Positions 11,401 to 21,620 of a stretch of 64,000 bases of DNA are shown one piece after another. Under the pieces are notes generated by a model. That model did no database searches. It was not told where the DNA came from and saw only the letters and a program-made list of their open reading frames with translations. The translations under genes and the position numbers were made by a program. Every line of letters starts with the position of its first letter. Position 1 is the first letter of the stretch. The DNA is from Diphasiastrum complanatum (taxonomy: Eukaryota; Streptophyta; Lycopodiopsida; Lycopodiales; Lycopodiaceae), in NCBI GenBank assembly GCA_029204225.1, contig MU832664.1:1-64000 (forward strand), read 5' to 3'.

Positions 11401-13984
11401 ATTGTGTAGTTACTGAGCATCTGGTTCGATGGAAGGGATGTATAAACGATGATGATTCCTGGGAACATGAAGGAAGCTTAAGGAGAAACTTTTCCAGTTT
11501 TAAGTTCTGAGGATAGAACTTGAATAAGGGGGGAAGAATGTCATGCCCATGATTGGTCTCAAGTAGCGTGTCCACGCTAGGGACCGGTAGACCAACAACC
11601 CGTAATTTAATTGTGACTATAAGGGAATTGGGGCCCTTATGTGTACATGGTCATAATTAATGGTTGTAGGCCTGAACACTTGGTGGGTTGGTATGGGTCT
11701 ATTAGTGAGTCATTGGGAAACTGGATGACGTGGCCCAGATAGGCTACAGAGGTGTCCTGTGAGGTGTCACAGTGCACTATTAGTGGTGCATGGGTCTTGG
11801 AGGGTATAAGTATACCTATTGGGCTCTAGCTAGTGTATGGTTGATAGTATGACCGGTGGCAGGATGCTGCTGGTGTGATGCCTCAATCCTCTTTGTGTGA
11901 TTGATTCATAGCTTGGGGGCTAGATCCGTTCGATCTAGGTTTGGTTGGGTTGGTTTGTCCACCATCAGGTTCCCTTGTGTTGCTTGTGATTGGCATGCTT
12001 AGAATAGGATCCTTGGATTGAGGACTTTATAATGGGTCTGAGAACTGTGGTGAACCGTCCACGGTTCTCAAATTCTATGTTGCAATCTCTATTTCATAAG
12101 GCAAAATTAGCAAGTTCTCAAACGATGAAAACAATCCTAAAATGTATACTACTGCATCTGCACCTTGTGGATCTGGGTGTAATTTTATATATGAATCAGA
12201 TTGATAGAATCGCTAAGTTCTACCTAACCAGCACACAAGAATACATGCTATTTGGAGTTTGGACATTTTAGTCTCTTGGATACATGACATTTGAAGGTAA
12301 CCATCTCTTGGACAAGAAGTTTCTTGTATCTGCACATTCTGAACCTAATTTTTTTGCTCTCATGTTGCAGAGTGTGTTTGGGGATGATAGTTCTGTCATT
12401 TACTGTAATCCCTCTAGTGATGGCAACGAGGTATTGGAGGAGCTTAAGGATATAAGGAGACAGTTTGAAGAAGCTGTGAATCTTCTGAATGTCAAGGGAG
12501 AAGAGCTGAAGAAAGCCTCTAAGAAGCTGGAGGACCTGAGAACTGAAAATGACAATCTGAGAGTGCTTTATGGGGTTCTGGAAGTAAAGTACAACGAAAA
12601 GCAGGTAAGTATCTCAATGGATTGATTCTCCTTCACATAGGAAGATTTTGTTGACACATATCTAGAGACTTTATATTTCACAAGAGTATTAATACAAAAC
12701 CTATTAATAAACAAAGGTCTTTAATGTCATACTAAAGAAGCTTGTGCTGTGTGTAGTAAGTGGTGCAATAAATCTCCAACATTCTGTAAGTGTGTGCAAA
12801 AAAAAATTCTGGAATGGTGATTCGATAATCTGGGGTTGCATTTTTTTGTCGACTTGATTTTATAATAATTCACTGCATTGTTTGTAGATGTAAAAGGTGC
12901 AGTCATGGGGTGATAGCTTTTATTTTCCTCGCGATAACTTATTGAATACTGAGAAATAGTGATCTAAGTACGTGCCTCCAGTTTACTTTGAACATATGTT
13001 TTCAAAGTTGAGAAGTGTTCAAAGTGGCAGGATGACTGGGGTCATGTGATGAAGCTGTGTATTTCTCTGACAAGTTAGAGAAATTTCATGCAGAAGTCAG
13101 ATAAGCTGAGCCGGAATACTAGAAAAGATGTCACAACTCGGAATCTTAATGCTGAGTTAGATGCAGCTGCTTTAGATGTACTTGAGGTAGGAGGTTGAGG
13201 GTCTACGTTTGAAACTCAGTGTTAAATGTTTCTATCTTAGTTGATGGGTACTGTCATTATCCCCATGATGGAGAGAATTAACAAAACACTATTTTCTGGA
13301 TTTGGGACCGAAAATATGACTACTTATTGATTTTTGAAGGAGGCCAGTTTGAGAAGTGATTCAAGAGTAACGCGATCCAAAACTGCTGCCAAGATAGGAC
13401 CTGATAGAAGATCAAAAGAATCTAAGGAACTGCCATCAGGACCAGCATTATTGGAGGGTAATTCACAAAGGAAGGTAAGTATCTATACCTTGCTAGTCTC
13501 AAACAACAATGAATAAGCCAGTTTGAGTTTATTAAGTGCAAGCTCCAACCTGGATTCAAGGTGCCTTTTCCTATTCCTTAGTGACCAAGGAGGAAAAAAC
13601 TTGTTAACAAATATAGGTTAGAGATGCGATGATCGAGAGGTAGCAACAGGTATTTCAATTCAACTTATTACCAGAATTTTGTTAGTTTCTTGTCGAGAAT
13701 ATTGTGATGTTTCTAGGAACTACTGTTCCAAATAAAAACTTACATTTCTGCGAAATTCTGTGCAGGGAAAGAGAGCATCTTCAGTTCCTGTACAGAGAGT
13801 AGAAAGCTCTAGCAAATTGAAAAAAGCTCGTGCTTCAAAAGATGGACAAAGTCAAGGCATACAATCTAAAATGAAATTGCTTCCCAACCCTCTTCCAAAT
13901 GAACACTTATGTCCTGTCAAAACTTTCTTTTCCTCTGCATTTAGTATACCAAAGGTGAAATCACAAAACACTCATTTGGAATGA
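6142..13984 (+). CDS. Coiled-coil protein gene (5' end unresolved; one frame break)
   Basis: Seven exons can be joined: 6142-6374, 6611-6684, 6832-7679, 12371-12604, 13094-13186, 13340-13474 and 13766-13984 (stop TGA). Introns are GT-AG with matching phases, giving about 610 residues without the N terminus. Most of the product is long alpha-helical coiled coil rich in K, E and Q (for example HKQIHELEQQICKLKEK), a second coil in exon 4 and a basic Ser/Lys-rich tail. This suggests a structural or scaffold protein, perhaps nuclear or cytoskeletal, which is inference. I do not recognise the family. The frame shifts once between about 7,416 and 7,440. Either the copy is damaged, or a small intron at 7,357-7,430 (GT..AG, 74 bp) is spliced out. 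The start codon lies upstream of 6,142 and may be separated by the reversed copia insertion. Confidence 0.68.
6611..6684 (+). CDS. Coiled-coil gene, second traced exon
   Basis: Bounded by GTCCAG and AAAAG|GTAATC. Phase 1 entry and phase 0 exit fit both neighbours. It encodes the helical stretch LDDIEDLQANFGILQLQLHE. Confidence 0.72.
6832..7679 (+). CDS. Coiled-coil gene, long central exon with frame break
   Basis: Acceptor ATGCAG, donor AAGAG|GTATTA. The first 198 or so codons are almost uninterrupted coiled coil. Near 7,416-7,440 the coding frame moves to the next one (reading YIENELERAQEDVHML) and stays open to the donor. The downstream donor is in phase 0 with exon 12,371, so the second frame is real coding sequence. 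A one-base indel or a 74-bp intron (7,357-7,430) would explain this. Confidence 0.7.
8324..8402. repeat. C13 run and (TC)n microsatellite
   Basis: Thirteen consecutive C are followed by TTT and about 31 TC dinucleotides. On the minus strand the tract codes an Arg-Glu run, a repeat artefact. Confidence 0.95.
8403..8640 (-). other. Protein-like minus-strand fragment, possibly retrotransposon gag
   Basis: The minus strand from about 8,625 to 8,410 encodes an Ala/Pro/Thr/Val-rich stretch followed by a short coil (QQLLSHIQRLESSIEDVKKE). The pattern resembles the N terminus of plant gypsy gag proteins. The frame runs straight into the GA microsatellite. There is no second domain, so this is tentative. 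Confidence 0.3.
8672..8950. repeat. ATCTGT-type minisatellite
   Basis: About 16 copies of ATCTGT occur in 280 bases, in variants such as CATCTGTGAAAT and CATCTGTATCATCTGTCAAAT. One internal section (8,850-8,870) runs in the opposite sense. Units are imperfect, with no spacer-repeat regularity. Confidence 0.85.
8951..8986. repeat. AATT-rich simple repeat
   Basis: A run of TTAATTAATTAA words follows the minisatellite directly. Confidence 0.8.
11526..11538 (+). promoter_or_regulatory. Polypurine tract of the decayed element
   Basis: AAGGGGGGAAGAA lies directly before the LTR start TGTCATGCCC. This is the expected plus-strand priming site of an LTR retroelement. Confidence 0.6.
11539..12031 (+). 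repeat. Right LTR (partial) of the TGTCATGCCC family
   Basis: Starts TGTCATGCCC. Related pieces occur reversed at about 36,601-36,890 and, in both orientations, around 37,193-37,241 and 43,556-43,850. It ends at TTTATA instead of CA, so the 3' part is missing or rearranged. Confidence 0.6.
12371..12604 (+). CDS. Coiled-coil gene, fourth traced exon
   Basis: Acceptor GTTGCAG, donor GCAG|GTAAGT, 78 complete codons. An acidic start is followed by a coil with words such as LEELKDIRRQFEEAVNLL. Confidence 0.75.
13094..13186 (+). CDS. Coiled-coil gene, fifth traced exon
   Basis: Acceptor CATGCAG, donor CTTGAG|GTAGGA, 31 codons in phase 0 at both ends. It encodes a short Asn/Arg-rich segment and helix (ELDAAALDVLE). 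Confidence 0.65.
13340..13474 (+). CDS. Coiled-coil gene, sixth traced exon
   Basis: Acceptor TTGAAG, donor AGGAAG|GTAAGT, 45 codons in phase 0. The product is basic and Ser-rich (RSKTAAKIGPDRRSKESK), as in a disordered, possibly nucleus-directed tail. Confidence 0.65.
13766..13984 (+). CDS. Coiled-coil gene, last exon
   Basis: Acceptor TGTGCAG, stop TGA at 13,982. It encodes a Lys/Ser-rich stretch (KLKKARASKDGQSQ) and ends with a short hydrophobic-aromatic patch (VKTFFSSAFSIPKVK) before the stop. That patch looks like a conserved C-terminal motif. Confidence 0.68.
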   Translation, partial: GKRASSVPVQRVESSSKLKKARASKDGQSQGIQSKMKLLPNPLPNEHLCPVKTFFSSAFSIPKVKSQNTHLE

Positions 13985-14180
13985 AGTACTAAGAAGCTAG
14001 TAGCCTAGTTAACCATTATAGCTTCTAAATGACGTAAACTCAAGTCAGTAGCTCTGAAATTCACGCCTGTATACAACCTATCAGAAGGATTTACAATTAC
14101 AAAAATTTGAAGCTTTTGTGTTAAAAGTTCACATTCAATCAGCTTTGTTTCAAGAAATATTTTCCAAATAAATTAAAGAT
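13985..14180. other. Probable 3' UTR and flank of the coiled-coil gene
   Basis: AT-rich sequence without a reading frame follows the stop codon. No single polyadenylation signal can be chosen with confidence. Confidence 0.35.
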
Positions 14181-14480
14181 TGAACTCTAAATGCTCCCAT
14201 AGACCAACGGTAAGTTCGTGTTAGATGTTACCTGTCAATTCTTCACCATTGGAAATGTACTTTATGTTCCTAAGATTAAGAAAAATCTCATTTCGGTCTC
14301 TACAATCATGAATCAAGGATTGATTGTAGAATTTAAAGAAGACAAATGTCTTATAAAAGACCCAAAGAGATCAATACTAATTGTCGCTTCGGGAACATTG
14401 TGAGGAGATTTGTTTTTGTTGGATATTTATGAACCTAAAGCTTTGACATCCTTTGGTCTTCTTGCTACTAATTCACATGC
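14181..14480 (+). mobile_element. Ty1/copia fragment (gag-pre-integrase region)
   Basis: The + strand encodes NVLYVPKIKKNLISVS, the strongly conserved stretch of copia polyproteins between protease and integrase, followed by a typical VEFKEDKCLIKD. The frame stops at 14,401-14,403, and no other pol domain lies nearby. It is a short orphan piece. Confidence 0.8.
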
Positions 14481-15060
14481 ATTGGAGTCCCGAAGGACAT
14501 GTATGCGAAGGATGTATATATCATCACATAACAAATGTGGTTAAATTGTGACACAACAACATAATTGAATAAGAAACATCAGAGTGCAATCCACATATTA
14601 AGAAACATTAAGACTTAATGCACGACTCTATTCTTTTTACGAAAATCATACATAGATATAGAACTTTCGTGATGGATGTTGTATCAGATTCTTAGCTGCA
14701 TGCTGGTGGTTGGATGTGGTAAGCAAGCAGACCACCTAATGACATCACAAAAAATAGCTCTCTTATGTGGTTTGCAAACCTTAAGGCTAGCTTGTTCTAA
14801 CAAACCAACTACTTTGAGTTTTTCCACTTTATTCACTTGGCAATGTTCATAGTTTTGAATCTAGGCCTCCACATGCTTCTTTTTTGGCCAATACAAATTC
14901 CTTTTAACAAGGTCAAGTGTACTCTGAATGGTAAGGTTCTAGGATTGTGATGACATTCAGGATTTGGGCCGTTATATCGTTTTTGTTTGGCACACAAGCT
15001 TTTTCATTATGAAAAAGCAAGCCATTCCTAATAAAACATTCCCGTTGTATTTATCTAAGG
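14481..15060. other. No recognisable gene
   Basis: AT-rich sequence with stops in all frames. It may be further decayed copia sequence, but no motif supports that. Confidence 0.35.
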
Positions 15061-15067
15061 AAGCAAC

Positions 15068-15245
15068 CCCTGCGTCCGGACGCGGACATGCCAGGGGTGC
15101 GTCCGGGTCCCCGGACGCGTCCGTTTTTTTTTTCTTATTTTTAGCAAAAAAAAAAAAAAAATTGGACGCGTCCGTCCGGGGGTCGGACGCGTCCGGGTCT
15201 GGAGGCCGGACGTGGACGCAGAATGTCCGGCCCGGACCCTCATGT
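15068..15245. repeat. GC-rich hairpin island
   Basis: A 170-base island of high GC sits in AT-rich DNA. The palindromic word GGACGCGTCC occurs three times. Arms GGACGCGTCCG followed by T10 (about 15,113-15,133) and A15 followed by TTGGACGCGTCCG (about 15,146-15,174) can pair across an 11-12 base loop. An outer ACCCCTG/CAGGGGT pair also exists. It looks like a foldback or MITE-like repeat. No target-site duplication was found. Confidence 0.75.
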
Positions 15246-16198
15246 CTGGTATTTATCTATCTTTTTGGAGTCTGCCATCCCAAGGTCTTCAATAGATATC
15301 AAGACTTTTCTTGCCATATACGATTAAAAACATGTTGGTTTGACATAGATCCCAAAGGAACAGATACAAATTGAATTGAATCTTAGAAATTGACAAAAAA
15401 GTGATAAGCTTCTTGGAATTCTCTCCAATTAGTTAGGGCGTTGGTCTTACCCTTCCTGCTCCTATGTATATGCCTTTGTGCATAGAAACATGATCACAAT
15501 AGTGATTTGTGTCCCATCGAGTAAACCACGTATTGAAAAATGAGAAGTCCATCGGTCCACAGCCACACCAAACCATGTTTGGGTGCTTATTCTTCTTGTC
15601 CCTTCATTTTTCTTTTTGGATAAACATTGGGTGCATCAAAGGTTGCCTGGACTGGTTCACTGCCCATAGCTCCTGCTCTGTCTGTTCACACTTAGCTTCC
15701 ATGTCAACAATTTGTTGTTGAAACAAATTATTCGCTTGCACCATGTTGTTGGGCCTAAGGAACGAGGAAGGTGATGTTTAAGTTAACTTTGTTGTGGGCT
15801 CCATGACTATGGTGGCAATTTAGTGAAAAATTCTAGAAAAATGATAGAATTTCAAGCAGAAATGGCTTCAAAATTTCCAACTAGCTACAATAGGCTTAAC
15901 AAAATTTTGTAAAATTTTCAATTTAGAAAGCTAGAATAGAGAGGGGCCTAAGAGGCTCTTTCCAGGATATTGGGTCCAGGGAGCTGTTCTCGGGATCGTG
16001 ACTGTTTTTTGGTGACTGAGCTTTGTTCTCAGAGTGTTAGAAGCTGTGTTTGTTTCGATCCTGGTGTCTGGTGCTGATTCTACGCAGTTCTTGGGGACAT
16101 GGACTGTTTGGAACTAAGCTTTGAGTGTTATGTGCTGATTTCTTTTAATCCTTGGTGCTTTCTTTTGATCTGGCCTGGGCTCTACAACTTTGTGCTCT
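15246..16198. other. No recognisable gene; repetitive T-rich stretch at its end
   Basis: From about 15,960 the sequence becomes T/G/C-rich, with repeated words (GACTGTTT, GTGCTGATT, CTTGGTGCTTT) like an upstream region of the LINE below. No reading frame with a recognisable domain is present. Confidence 0.35.
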
Positions 16199-16321
16199 CT
16201 TCTTGGGTTCTGAAAACTGTGTTTTCTACAATCCGTCCTATACGCTCATCCTGCTCAGTTGACACTTTTGTGATGTGGGATGTATTTTTCAATACATTCT
16301 TTCAATTGAATCTGTTTTTTC
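16199..16321 (+). repeat. Direct repeat, left copy, flanking a gypsy scrap
   Basis: It matches 16,738-16,861 in order: TTGGGTTCTGA, ACTGTGTTTT, CCTGCTCAGTTGACAC versus GCTGCTCTGTTGACCC, then TTTTTCAAYACAYTCTTTCAA. Identity is moderate, so the duplication is old. Confidence 0.6.
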
Positions 16322-16737
16322 TTTCAGGCCTTGGTGCATTTAGAACTGCTTACAAGAGAAGTACAAATCAAACACCCTTTCAACTTGTTTATGGTCAAGG
16401 TGTTGTCATGCCGATTGAATTTTTAATACCATCTTTATGCATAGCAGCAACAGAGCGGTTAAATGATGACAAGTCTTTACAACTGCGTCATGAAGCTTTG
16501 CACAAATTATGTGAAACAAGATTGATGGCACTTCATGCGTTAGTAGCAAAGAAAGCTCGCCGTAAGGCATGGCACGATCATCGATTACACAAAAAGGATC
16601 TGAAAGCAAGAGATCTAGCACTGATGTACAAAACCAAGCTGATCAAGGGAAAATTGAAGTTTACTGGTGAAGGCTCATATAGAATAAAGGAACTCCTGAA
16701 CTATGGAGCAGTGATTCTTGAACACTTGGACTATGCA
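16322..16737 (+). mobile_element. Ty3/gypsy integrase C-terminal fragment
   Basis: An open + strand stretch encodes FRTAYKRSTNQTPFQLVYGQ followed by VMPIE and IPSL. This is the conserved tail of the integrase catalytic domain in plant Tat/Athila-like gypsy elements. A basic region (ARRKAWHDHRLHKK) and KGKLKFTGEGSYRIKELL follow. The frame is intact through the fragment, but both ends stop abruptly at copies of a 125-bp repeat. It is an internal scrap without LTRs. Confidence 0.82.
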
Positions 16738-16861
16738 TTCCTTTTGGGTTCTGAGCACTGTGTTTTTAAACACTCCCTCCTGTTTTCTCACGCTGCTCTG
16801 TTGACCCTTCTATGGTTTGTGTTTTTCAACACACTCTTTCAACTGAGCCTGCCTTTCCTTG
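16738..16861 (+). repeat. Direct repeat, right copy, flanking a gypsy scrap
   Basis: Partner of 16,199-16,321; see that entry for the shared words. Confidence 0.6.
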
Positions 16862-19780
16862 CCAATTCATTCCTACTTATGGCCTTTATTTCTCATGAAC
16901 TTGGTAAGGAAGCACCTCCCCTCTCTTCCTTCAGGTCTCCTTGCTTTGCCCTCAGTCTTTACGAGGTGGAAGCCACTCCTGCTTTTATCAGTGCACCGAA
17001 TAATCTCCCTATTAACCCGAGAGGACTTCTTCCTCTTCCGACCTTTGTACTTCCTTCTCGTAGCTACATAGAAGCACTCAAGCTCTCTCCTTGCTCATAG
17101 GCTCCTCCTCTAGACAAACCTTGAGGCCCTCAACACTTCCTAGATGGCACTCTTTTTCCTGACCCTGCTTTCGTTAAAGATTTTATCAACCAGTCCATTG
17201 CCCCTCATTTCAGATTCATTATTGACTTTAAATCTTTGGGTGGGAACTGCTTCCTTCTTCATTTCAGTTCTAAAATGGATGTTCTTGAGCTATTTTTCTT
17301 CTCTCCCTTCAGGTTCAAAAACTTAATTGTTTTTTTTTCTTCCTGTTCATGTGTCACTCTCTCTCTTTCCTGCTAGGTCAAGTTCCTCCTTTTTTACTTG
17401 CTTTCATGTTTAGGAGGGTTTTTAGACATTGTGATGGACATTGATTCTCAATTCTATCCGCAGGTTAATACTTGTGTCCTTTGGAAACTGGTAGATGAAC
17501 TTCCTTCTTTTCTTAACATCTTCGATGGTGAATCTTATTTCAGTTAGCCCGTTCACTTTGTTACTTTGCCCCCCCTTTTGTAAATCCTGCCTTAGCCTTT
17601 CTCGTTGCTCTTGTTTAGGAGTTTTCTGCTCTCCCTCTACTACTGATTTTCAGGTGGTTGTTAATAAGAAGAAGTCAGCTCGGATGTCTTCTATAGCCCC
17701 TATCAAAACATCCATTGGTTACGGTCTTCCACTTCTAGGAAGATCACGAACCATTGCCTTTTGTCGGATTCGGAGAGCCCTTCCATTTTACAACTACAGA
17801 GGTTTGGACTATACCCAGCTAATAGCTCATACTCTTCTCTCTTGTCAAAATCTACTACATGCAATAGGAGGCTACACTCAGAGATACTTGATAAGCCTGA
17901 AAGCGATATGTTAGGGTAGAGAATCTCGTATATGAAAGAAGGATTGGAACCTTTGAAAAAAGTAATAAATGGTGCAATTCCCTGCTTACTATCTGTAGAT
18001 GAGACAACAAAAAGCGAATATGATCTAGACAACCGAGATTTGGCTAGAAGACAAGACAAAAGTCAAGCTATCCACTCACCTAGAGATTCGACCCTTTTCA
18101 CAAATGATAAGGATACAGAAGTACCTTACATTCAGAATCCAGAGGTAGAAATTCCTTGTCAGAGACAACTGAGGCAAATGATGTTTGTCTTTTGAAAGGA
18201 GGTGATAATGATCTTTTAAACAATACTGTTGATCAATGTAAAATTGTGGAAATTGAGCTGAGTACAATAGTGCAAATAACAGAGGAGACAACAAAGATTC
18301 AGGTTTTACACCACTCAACAAGTACCAAACTTTACAATGGATGATATTATAGGCAAGCAGTTTTTGAAACACCTGTTGGGTCAAGAAACTTTGCTTTACC
18401 TGTATGATGGACCCTGATATCCATAATGCATATGTAACAGGCCAGAATGTAATGCAAACTGTAGATGTGGGACAAACAATACAAGAAGCACCTGATGGGA
18501 TAGCGAATTTCAAGCGAATTCATTGCTCATATTTTGCGGACCCTGTCCTTCCAGCCCTTGTTTCAGATCACAATGAAATGATTATTGTAGATGCAAGACT
18601 CGCAGTGACAGATAGAGCTGTTGGGCCAGCGAAAAACCAGCGATCGCATTGCCCTACTGATGTGTCGGAACTTGCTGGAGGCTGTATTTGCAACAATCCA
18701 GAATGAAATGGGGTCTCCTGCCGTAGGTGGGATATCTCTAGAGCATCAGTTTAATCTAAAGGCCAACCAGACCCCCGTAGGACAGAATAACATCCTCATT
18801 GAAATGAATGAGCCTAGCATGGAAGCAACTGCCGTTCTCTCAGCTCGCAAGCAATTGACCCATTCCAGAAAAGATACCTCTTTGAAGCTTTCGAAGATAT
18901 CATTGACTACTCGCGTTCCTTCATCCGCCTACAAGGGAAACTTGCCAGATCCTCTTCCTCTTTTCTTGAGTCCTCCCTCAAGCAAACTCTCTCCTCGATC
19001 TTCTGACCTTCGTGCAGACGAATTCCTTGCAGCATCCAACCAACTCAAAATTCTCGATTATTTCAAAGCTGTGATTTTGCGAGAGAACGCACTTGAATTG
19101 GCTTACAGAAGCTGACCTCCCTTCCGCCTTCTTCTTCAGATAACTTAAATCCTTGCAAAGAAGAGAAGACTCTTGTGGGCTGCTGATTGTAAATGGTGCT
19201 TCCTTGCCTTCTTATGAGTCCATTTGCAACACTTTCCGCCATCACTTTTTGGTTTTTTATAATCCTATTATGTCTCCTAACCCCCCCTTACAAGCAGGAC
19301 TTATTATTCCTTCTAATACTCTTTTCCCTCATGTCTCTTAACCCCCCTTCCAAGCAGGACTTATCCTTTTACTACTCTTTCCCCTCCCCTCTCTCGTCAG
19401 ATGAATCTGTGTCTCTATCTGATTCTCTTTCCTGCACTTAAATCTCTCAACAGAGATAAAACTCTAGCCATGATGGTGTCACCCCGGATTTTTTCTTGGG
19501 AATTGGTCAGCCCTTCTGTCCTTTTTGCCACTAACTTCGTGTTTTATTCATGCTCATTCGTTTCCTCCTCTCAGGGTTTCATCAAAATTATCCCTAAAAC
19601 TGAGTCACCCTCCATGCTTTTTGATTAGAGGCCTCTTACCATGTTAAATGCCTCTTACAGAATTTTGGCAAAAGCTATTGCTGGAGGGTTGCCCCCTCCT
19701 TCCTTCCCGTCTCCCCAAGAGCCAGTCTGGTTTTATTAGAGGCAGGTTTTCTTTTTCGATAATATTTTGCCATTGACTTA

Positions 19781-20251
19781 TTGCTTTGGTTCAACTACTC
19801 GGCCTTGATTACTACGATTGATTTCAACAAAGCTTTTGACCGTATTAGTTGGAGTTACCTCCTTAATTGTTGCTCCGCTTTTGATTTTCCAGATTACCTG
19901 ATCAAACTTATTCGTGCTCTTTTTTCCTCTTCTATTGTTTTTCAAGGAGTCATCCCCTCTTCCTTTCCTATTTATTGCTGCATCAGACAAGGTTGCTCTC
20001 TCTCCCCCTACCTCTTTGTAATTGCTATGGAATCGTTGATACATCATCTCCAAAAACTTAATGCCCTGTACATTTTACCTAGTGTGCCTCTTGGCCCTGA
20101 GTTCTTTGTTGATGATCTGGCTTGCATTATAGAACTTCACCAACCCTTTGCCTTGTTTCTTCTCCTTGAGTTATCCCACTTTTGTAATTTATTTGAACCT
20201 TTTGATCAACTACTAGTCCCACGATGCTTGGTGCTAGGAATTAGGGTTTAA
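19781..20251 (+). pseudogene. LINE reverse transcriptase core fragment
   Basis: The longest surviving open piece of the LINE polymerase, 156 codons. It carries the palm motif FNKAFDRISW, the GIRQGCPLSPYLF-like block (here CIRQGCSLSPYLFVIAMES) and FVDDLA. The last corresponds to the catalytic Asp pair but with F-V-D-D. Sequence on both sides continues the protein in other frames. Confidence 0.8.
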
Positions 20252-20577
20252 CATTCTCCCACATGGTACTATTTTCAGATACCTTGGCTTTCCTCTAGGG
20301 GCTTCTCTTTCCAATAGAGACCGTTTTAATTGGATAAGTGGGAGAATTAGATCCAAAATTCTGGCCTAGAACCCTTTTGACCTTACTTTTTCTACGAGGC
20401 TAATCGTTCTCAAACACATTATTTCCTCTTACTTCATGCACTTTCTTTTTATACAGTTTCTCCCTCCCTCCCTAATTATTGCCAAGTTTTTCAGAATGTT
20501 TCCATGGAACAATGGCATGAGTTTTTTGAATTAGGAGATTTGTATCCAAAAAACTAGGTGGGGTGGGAGTACTCGAC

Positions 20578-20580
<3 letters not shown>

Positions 20581-20646
<66 letters not shown>
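20581..20646. repeat. (CT)n microsatellite inside the LINE
   Basis: About 33 CT dinucleotides interrupt the C-terminal half of the decayed LINE. Confidence 0.95.
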
Positions 20647-20648
<2 letters not shown>

Positions 20649-21620
20649 CACCCCTTTATAGACACATCAGAGTCCTCCTTTCCATGAGAGAGTTGACCTT
20701 TTGGAATGGCGGTAATTCGGTCTCCCCTCTTGAATCCCTCTAATTCTTGAACGCTGTAACTATAAATTCCAAGCCTATTGCCCTGATTGAAAGAAGGCCC
20801 TACCTTGGCCTTACTCAAAAAGATTTTGTCACCTGGGATGATATGACGAACTTTATCTACTCTCTCAACTTCTCCCGTTTTAAGATAGAACTTGGTCTAT
20901 TTGCTCGTGAATCCAGATTTATGTCCTTTGCCTTCACACATGGAGACCTTGGACACTTCTCTACCTCCCTCTCTATTGATTGTGATAATAAATGGCTCTT
21001 TAAGGCCTTGGATAAGTACTCTACATCCAAAGAGCCCCTCTTTGCCTTCTCCTGGTTCATTTCTAAGTGGAACCTTCTTGATCCCCCTAGTATGTGGAAG
21101 TCCAGATTTTGTTGTATTCATAAAATCGGACCGACCAAGTACAAAGTCTTCTCTCTCAAAATTCTTCAACTCTTTCTATGTTCGTGCAAATTATAGGGGT
21201 AGTGTATCACATGTCTACTTTAAGTGCAAAACTTTAGATAAGGACGTAATTCATTATTTTCATTGTCATAGCCCACTTTGGCGATTAGTGACTGACCTAT
21301 TCATTGCACACTTTCATGTTAGATTCAGATGGTTTAGCCACCATGATCTATTGCTGAATGATATTATTTTTGAAGATGAAGCTATTAATAATTTTTGGCA
21401 ATGTATTATAGTTATTAATCTGAGGGAATATTTGGTTAGATAGAAATGGTAGGGATTTGGGAATGGTGATTACATCATCTCCTCACTTATTTTTAAGAAG
21501 GCAGAGAAACTTTTTCATTTGTAAATCATTGGTTCTTTTATTTGTACTTTGTATAAAGTCATTATGCGCTTAAATTTCTCGAGAGAAAAAAAGAGTTTGT
21601 AAACCTTTTTTCTTTTTCTT

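Larger units (their letters stand above)
9070..12031 (+). mobile_element. Decayed Ty3/gypsy-type LTR element with two partial LTRs
   Basis: Two direct repeats, about 9,070-9,330 and 11,785-12,031, share long words (GGTGCATGGGTCTTGGAGGGTATAAGTATACC, here in two parts, and CTAGATCCGTTCGATCTAGG). The right LTR begins TGTCATGCCC at 11,539, after a purine tract. The left LTR lacks that beginning and the right one appears cut at its end. Internal coding is mostly erased, but 11,170-11,510 keeps a gypsy integrase tail (HPVFHVSRL) and a chromodomain-like ILDTRTKR..VRWKG segment. So the element was Ty3/gypsy, + strand, and old. Confidence 0.75.
7680..12370 (+). other. Intron of the coiled-coil gene, repeat-filled
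   Basis: This GT-AG intron of about 4.7 kb holds a C run with a TC microsatellite, an ATCTGT minisatellite and a decayed LTR element with two partial LTRs. Stretch 7,680-8,320 contains no gene I can see. 12,032-12,370 is open in one frame, but only as an extension of the next exon. Confidence 0.55.
16862..21620 (+). mobile_element. Decayed LINE (non-LTR retrotransposon)
   Basis: Landmarks of a plant L1-like LINE appear in order on the + strand, in changing frames. At about 17,100-17,660 an ORF1-like region (FKNLIVFF, then FCKSCLSLS, a CCHC-type knuckle start) fits the DUF4283 and zinc-knuckle layout. Reverse transcriptase follows at about 19,180-20,250: VNGASLPSYE, DGVTPDFF, QSGFIRG-like, DFNKAFDRISWSYLL, IRQGCSLSPYLF and FVDDLA in place of the catalytic F/YADD. 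At about 21,190-21,470 a zf-RVT-like tail (HVYFKC..) ends it. Many stops and frameshifts make it dead. 17,700-18,900 should hold the endonuclease but I see no clear motif. Confidence 0.8.

Noticed and set aside
16099-17100. A 333-codon open frame on the + strand
   Set aside because: It is a chance fusion of T-rich LINE-associated sequence, a gypsy integrase scrap and LINE ORF1-like sequence. There is no evidence for one gene.
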